DNA of 64,000 nt from Jaapia argillacea MUCL 33604 (Eukaryota > Basidiomycota > Agaricomycetes > Jaapiales > Jaapiaceae). The position numbers and the translations under genes are program-made. Under the pieces are notes generated by a model, which saw only the letters and a list, made by a program, of their open reading frames with translations, ran no database searches and was not told where the DNA came from. The DNA lies in assembly GCA_000697665.1 (NCBI GenBank), contig KL197720.1, positions 1,053,987 to 1,117,986 on the forward strand. The letters run 5' to 3'. Positions 59,577 to 64,000 of this stretch are shown one piece after another (position 1 is the stretch's first letter; every line of letters starts with the position of its first letter).

Positions 59577-59897
59577 CGTGTGGAGAATATTACTGTAATG
59601 TTGAGAACAGGCTGAAAGAACAGCGTCGACGGAAAGGGGAGGAAACGGATACTCATTTATGATGACTTGGAACCTTACTGAAACGACAGGGCTGTATATC
59701 GACCTCACCTTGTCAACGTGCGTGCCGATTAGCTCTCAGCGTGAACAAAGCGCTCGCGACCTCTTGTCATACGCTAGAGTAACAAGCTAGTGGATGATTG
59801 AGACTTCCTGAAGGTACAGTGAAAATCTACCCCCAACCGGAGCCTCGGAGTATCTCCATGATAACACGGTCGCCAACTAATTGGCAAGGAACCACGA
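59577..59897. other. Spacer
   Basis: 320 bp between the small candidate gene and the second F-box 3' end; presumed promoter of the former. Nothing else seen. Confidence 0.45.
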
Positions 59898-61289
59898 TCA
59901 CTTGCTCTCACACCTCCGGAAAACAATACTTTCAAGAGAGTCGCAGACCAAACTACCCTCACTGCTCACAACGTCCAGCCACGCGACCATCTCCATGCCA
60001 TCTCCATCCTTTGGAAGCCTGTACGACTTCATGTCCAGGATAAGATTCTGTATCGGATGGCCACAATCGACTCGGAATAGGAGGAAGCGACGAAGATCCG
60101 CGGATGCGACGCTGCCCAGAATCATGGTCTTAAGCCGTGGCCAAGAAGGTGAAACGTCTTGGTCGTGGCGGTGATCCTCTCCAGTTTGGAGTACCTCGAG
60201 GATAGAGTTCGTCCCTGCAGAATCCAAGGTTAGGTGAAGATCCGTTAATACCGGCGTAGAACGGATGAAATCAGATAGGATAGTTGTGGGCGCATTGTAC
60301 CGCGGCTCGTGGAGAGCGAATGACTCCAAAGAGGGAAAGTTTGCCATTGTCGAGATGGCCCGAAGTATATCCGGTAGTTCGTCACCGGGGTGAAATAGAG
60401 AGAGGGAATGGAGCATTGGAGCATGGAGATCTCTGAAAAACAATGTACCCACGTCACCTCGCAGCGATAGCGTGGTGAGTAAGGGTACTTTGGTTGGGAG
60501 CAACGGACTATCCCGAAGGCCAATATCGTCCAAGGTAAGGGTGTGGATGGATGGCATAGCGGCCATCATCCCGGAAAAGGCCAGGGGATGAATGTACAAG
60601 GAGTACCCTCGGATCGTGAATTCGGTGATGGCTCCGAGGGGAAGACGGGGGCCTCTCTTTCCGATAATGTCATACGAGACGGTCACTGTCAACGAAACCA
60701 GACGAGGTGCACCTCCGGCGAAAATACGATGCTTGGGTCTAAATGCCCTACTCGGATCTTCGATTTGAAGGTGCTCCAGGGCTGGAACGCTGACATTGCG
60801 GAGGTGATCGAAAATTACGACTGCGCTCACTTGATCTTCAATCTCGAAGGACATTGCTGTGAGCCTGACCATATGAGGACCGATATGCTCGAATATCTGC
60901 TCAACATATGCCTCACCGGCATCTTCGCAATAACTGTCACAGTAAGGCATGCAGTGAAACATGACTTGCATCGGGAGGAGAGCAGACCTTTGCAGGAATG
61001 GTCGGAGGTAGTCGAGGGAAGGGACCTGGCATTTCTTTGAACGATGGTGGCCAACGGGAATGACGATTGACGTCCACAGCGTCGATGTGTGGACCGCCAC
61101 CTCACGGAAACGCCGTGAAACGAGGCACACGGCACTCCTAGAAGAGAAGTCCAAGTTTTCCAACAATCGACGCCCAGCGATGGGATGACAACTGGGAATG
61201 ACGTTGCCGGCGCCGAACTCGAATATACTCGAGAGAAGTTCGGCTGGGATTCGATCGATACATGGTGGGTGGTTGGGATTGGATTCCAT
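59898..61289 (-). CDS. F-box domain protein
   Basis: Single-exon frame of 463 residues. The F-box lies at residues 10-70: CIDRIPAELLSSIFEFGAG, then SAVCLVSRRFREVAVHTSTL and LWTSIVIPVG, typical of Agaricomycete F-box proteins. The remainder has irregular leucine-rich stretches (SVPALEHLQIEDPSRAF, LVSLTVTVSYDIIG, PSIHTLTLDDIGL, LLTTLSLRGDVGTL, LTDLHLTLDSAG). Probably an SCF adaptor with unknown target. A GTGTGAGAG near the stop could be a donor, giving a different C-terminus. Divergent from the 61766-63726 gene. Confidence 0.82.
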   Translation of the reverse strand: MESNPNHPPCIDRIPAELLSSIFEFGAGNVIPSCHPIAGRRLLENLDFSSRSAVCLVSRRFREVAVHTSTLWTSIVIPVGHHRSKKCQVPSLDYLRPFLQRSALLPMQVMFHCMPYCDSYCEDAGEAYVEQIFEHIGPHMVRLTAMSFEIEDQVSAVVIFDHLRNVSVPALEHLQIEDPSRAFRPKHRIFAGGAPRLVSLTVTVSYDIIGKRGPRLPLGAITEFTIRGYSLYIHPLAFSGMMAAMPSIHTLTLDDIGLRDSPLLPTKVPLLTTLSLRGDVGTLFFRDLHAPMLHSLSLFHPGDELPDILRAISTMANFPSLESFALHEPRYNAPTTILSDFIRSTPVLTDLHLTLDSAGTNSILEVLQTGEDHRHDQDVSPSWPRLKTMILGSVASADLRRFLLFRVDCGHPIQNLILDMKSYRLPKDGDGMEMVAWLDVVSSEGSLVCDSLESIVFRRCESK

Positions 61290-61765
61290 TGTCAGGGACT
61301 ATCCTAGGGTAGGATATATCAAGAGTTGAATGAGGTTCAAAGGACAATACTCACCAGCCTACACAATCAACTGGCCAGAGATGAGGTAGCTATGGGTCTT
61401 TATAAAAGTTGTCACACGGACATCCGAAATGTCGAAATCGCAAATTAGAGTTTTTCCAGTGCCTGTGCGACCCTTGCTTCCGCTGGACCCGATGTTCGCT
61501 CAGAAACGACTGACGGTTGGCGGGAAGGTCTTAGCAACAACCTGCAACAACTTCCATGACATCCCTGGGACTAGGCATTCTGGCCTTTCATCTCTCGTAG
61601 CCAGCGACCATTTATCTAATATTTATCGCACCCTCCTGGGTTCCCACCACTTTCTCTCCTGTTCCATTTCCTTGAGACCTCGAGGCTAGCACTCATCATA
61701 CACTCGTTTGGCGTCGTTATCTTCCCAGACTACCTTTTCTGTCCGACCATATCTTGGGTTCTCGC
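61290..61765. other. Divergent spacer
   Basis: About 475 bp between divergent starts with no feature seen. Confidence 0.5.
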
Positions 61766-63726
61766 ATGCTTGGACAAAGAATCCTCGAACTACGTGAGGA
61801 GAACCTCGAAGATGAGACTTACTCCCATAGCTCTGGTAGCTTGAATCTTGGGTTGGTTAAGTGGTCGGGAGGGCTGAATACGGACCGGGTCAAACCGCGG
61901 GTTGGTTTGACGGTGAAAACCGACAATATCCCACGGAGAGTCAGTGTGTTTCATCCGTGTTCCTCCATTGTCATCCCCCTAATTGGCAAGCGCTTCCAGC
62001 TACGAAAGGATACCCTTGAATCCGGGATACCATTTGATAAACGCTTGTCGGTGACTGTTTAGTGAGTCCTCCATGATCTCGTTTGCATATAGGACTGAAG
62101 CCTTCGTGATCCACCAGCACTCCAAACACCAGCCATACTTTTGGCATTCCGAATCCAGCAAGTAGGAAACGGGCCCCCCAAAACGTTTTTCGCGTGTCTG
62201 ACTCTCCCCATCTGCGAGAGTTGCGAGAATTTCAACACGAGCGCGCATATGAACTGTTGACCACCTCCTTCTCGCGTGCTTTATCCTTACTCCCAACCTC
62301 CCGAGAGTTGCAAATACGCACACTTGATCGAGCGAGGCTATGCCTTCGCGTCTACGCCAGAGATGTCCATGGCACAACGAGGGAGATACGCGCCAGGTTG
62401 GAGAGGGATGTCATCGAGCCTGAAGTCACCCACGAACTCCAAGTCGCGCGTTGGATGGGGGAGAAAAGATACCAGCTTCTCCAAGGTCTTGAAGTCGCTG
62501 TTGCACAGCGAGTCGAGAAACTGCAAGGCGGCCTGACGATATCTTGGGAGAAAGATTCGGGGACAACGGGAGGCACCAAGGATGTTGCTTCACGACGCCG
62601 TGCAAACCTGCAATTGTTCTTTGAAAAATCGCCTACCAAAGTGACATCGCTTGTGCGTGGCCAAACACGGTCGCCTGATCGAGTTACCTATTCCTTCCCC
62701 GATTTCCCTTCGCATCGCAACAGGTCTGCAATGCGCCTCAGGCCGATGTATCTCACCGTCCCATCTTTCCAATTAACCCTCCCACCACTGAGCTCCAAGT
62801 TCGTCCCAGTTTCTCCCCAGTGTTCGGGTTTGAGCTCCGGATCCGAGGAATGTGAAGAAGAGGCAGGCTCCTCGAGAATCGACACTCCTCCACTTTCGCG
62901 GAGTAGATCGTCTTCCGAGTCTACTGTTGGAGTCTGCTCGATATTCTCAGATGGTATACCCAATGTCGATGAAGTGATAAACATCGCTCAGGATGTTCCC
63001 GCGGTACCCTCGGACCACCAACGACCCGATTTGTCCGACATACTCAACACAGATTCCAGGAGGATCATCCCTGAGTATGCCTGGAAGCTTTTCGGCAAAT
63101 TGGAATCAATATCGGCTCAAGTCCCTCTACGAACGTCTGCATCCCTCCCAGTTCTCCGCCCTTCGCGGTTTCCTCAGGACCTTACCCCAATCTCCCCTCC
63201 AAGATTGCGAGACATGTCGGCGAAGGATTCGAAACATTTACGACGCAGAAGCTCTTGTTTCTCATTTTCAGGGCCTCTCGCCGTTTATGTGGCTCCCCCA
63301 TCCATGGTATCTGTGCAGGTACCAACTTCTCGCAGACGAAGTACCTTGGGTTCGGATCAAGCTCCCACGCTCAAGAGGGCACGGTCGGTTTCACATCGGG
63401 GCATGCTGCCGCGTATTTTGGAATCGCAGCCTTCGGATGGAGTTCGACCTCGGGATAGCCAACAACATCGGCCAGTCATTCAAGAGATGCCGGTTGGCGG
63501 CATGTGTGATGTCCAGGGTCGCGAAGTCATTTTGAAGGTTCGGAGAGGTGGAATGGCTAGTTCTCACAATCTTAGCAAGGATATGCCGAGCGCCAAACTT
63601 TCGTCGACCGACAACGTCTCCAGTACCGATCCTTCTTCCCCAAGGCTCCTTAGGAAAGGAAGCTGGACTTCAGCTTTGAAGAGGCGTCTCAATATGTGGC
63701 GTCGGCAACGGAATGCGTCCTCGTAG
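61766..63726 (+). CDS. Uncharacterised Ser/Arg-rich protein
   Basis: Two exons (61766-62061, 62118-63726) give 634 residues. Not recognised. Residues 1-110 look folded (LGQRILELREENLEDETYSH, KPRVGLTVKTDNIPRRV, HPCSSIVIPLIGKRFQL). A charged helical stretch (about 130-220) follows: LRELREFQHERAYELLTTSF, LQVARWMGEKRYQLLQGLEV. The last 400 residues are mostly disordered and Ser/Pro/Arg-rich, ending KRRLNMWRRQRNASS. The intron (56 bp, GTGAGT..CACCAG) extends the downstream frame, which otherwise has no plausible ATG near its start. The C-terminus is basic; nothing indicates a function. Confidence 0.6.
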
Positions 63727-64000
63727 AGCCTGTTTTAAGTTAACCTCCTGTCGAGCTGGATTCTTGACAGCCCATCTCGGTTCTCCTGTACTTACTTATT
63801 GTCACATGTATAGATATCGTGTCTGCGCTCAATCGTCGCTGTTCGTCTCCTCACCCGAATTGTAGGATGTAACTTGATTTCAGGCCACTCACGCCGGCCG
63901 CCGCGTTGGTAAGTTTAACTGCTCCCGCTGGACATGGCCACACGTTTCCTTCCAAGATCCCAACTTCGAGCTCAGATTGCACCCTAAATATCTGCGCCGC

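Noticed and set aside
62993-63535. A 180-codon plus-strand ORF in another frame
   Set aside because: Lies wholly inside the 634-residue uncharacterised gene, whose frame is longer and spliced from an upstream exon.
1-64000. Mobile or virus-derived elements and tRNA genes
   Set aside because: I looked for long terminal repeats, reverse-transcriptase or integrase motifs, transposase motifs and paired A/B box signals on both strands and found nothing convincing. A dedicated search could still find small non-coding elements.

Overview
The window is nuclear DNA of a filamentous basidiomycete, most likely an Agaricomycete. It is gene-dense, and genes on both strands are split by many short GT..AG introns of about 45-65 bp. 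Families typical of mushroom-forming fungi recur: a DUF6593 protein, F-box proteins, a MYND zinc-finger protein, a TKL-like kinase, arrestin-like proteins and an Na,K-ATPase-like P-type ATPase. I found about 25 protein-coding genes, nearly all intact. I found no rRNA, no convincing tRNA, no CRISPR and no recognisable transposon or virus-derived element. Gene models were built by hand, joining exons where donor, acceptor and reading phase agreed.

Layout. 0-24 kb holds mostly conserved housekeeping genes: COX11, a large CAF120/SKG3-like PH protein, the nuclease RAD2/XPG, complex I subunit NDUFB8 divergent from a SAM methyltransferase, an EBP1/PA2G4-like protein, a tiny PCC1 (KEOPS) gene divergent from an AIM9/APH-like kinase-fold protein, a MYND protein and PEX11. 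24-34 kb holds a 22-exon type IIC-like P-type ATPase, a PLP enzyme of the isopenicillin-N-epimerase/Egt2 type and a gamma-glutamylcyclotransferase-fold protein. 34-48 kb holds a tandem pair of seven-helix receptors, DNA polymerase eta, an arrestin-like gene divergent from SEM1/DSS1, a GIT1/PHO84-type transporter and a DUF6593 gene. 48-64 kb holds a TKL-like kinase, two F-box proteins, a CK1 of the membrane-anchored YCK type, a second arrestin-like gene, a probable 61-residue membrane protein and a 634-residue unknown protein.

How the genes relate. Most neighbours are unrelated housekeeping genes that share divergent promoters of about 300-1000 bp (NDUFB8/methyltransferase, PCC1/AIM9-like, MYND/PEX11, PLP enzyme/GGCT, arrestin/SEM1, F-box/CK1). 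One stretch is more suggestive: between 34 and 59 kb lie two tandem 7-TM receptors, two arrestin-like paralogues and a CK1 with a C-terminal Cys-Cys. In yeast such parts (receptor, YCK kinase, arrestin adaptor) act together in receptor and permease turnover. Co-location is the only evidence here.

Unusual features are mostly in gene structure. There are internal exons of 9, 13, 14 and 18 bp, one GC-AG intron, an ATG apparently split by an intron, and paralogue pairs whose internal exon lengths match exactly or almost exactly. I saw no system that is clearly new to science.
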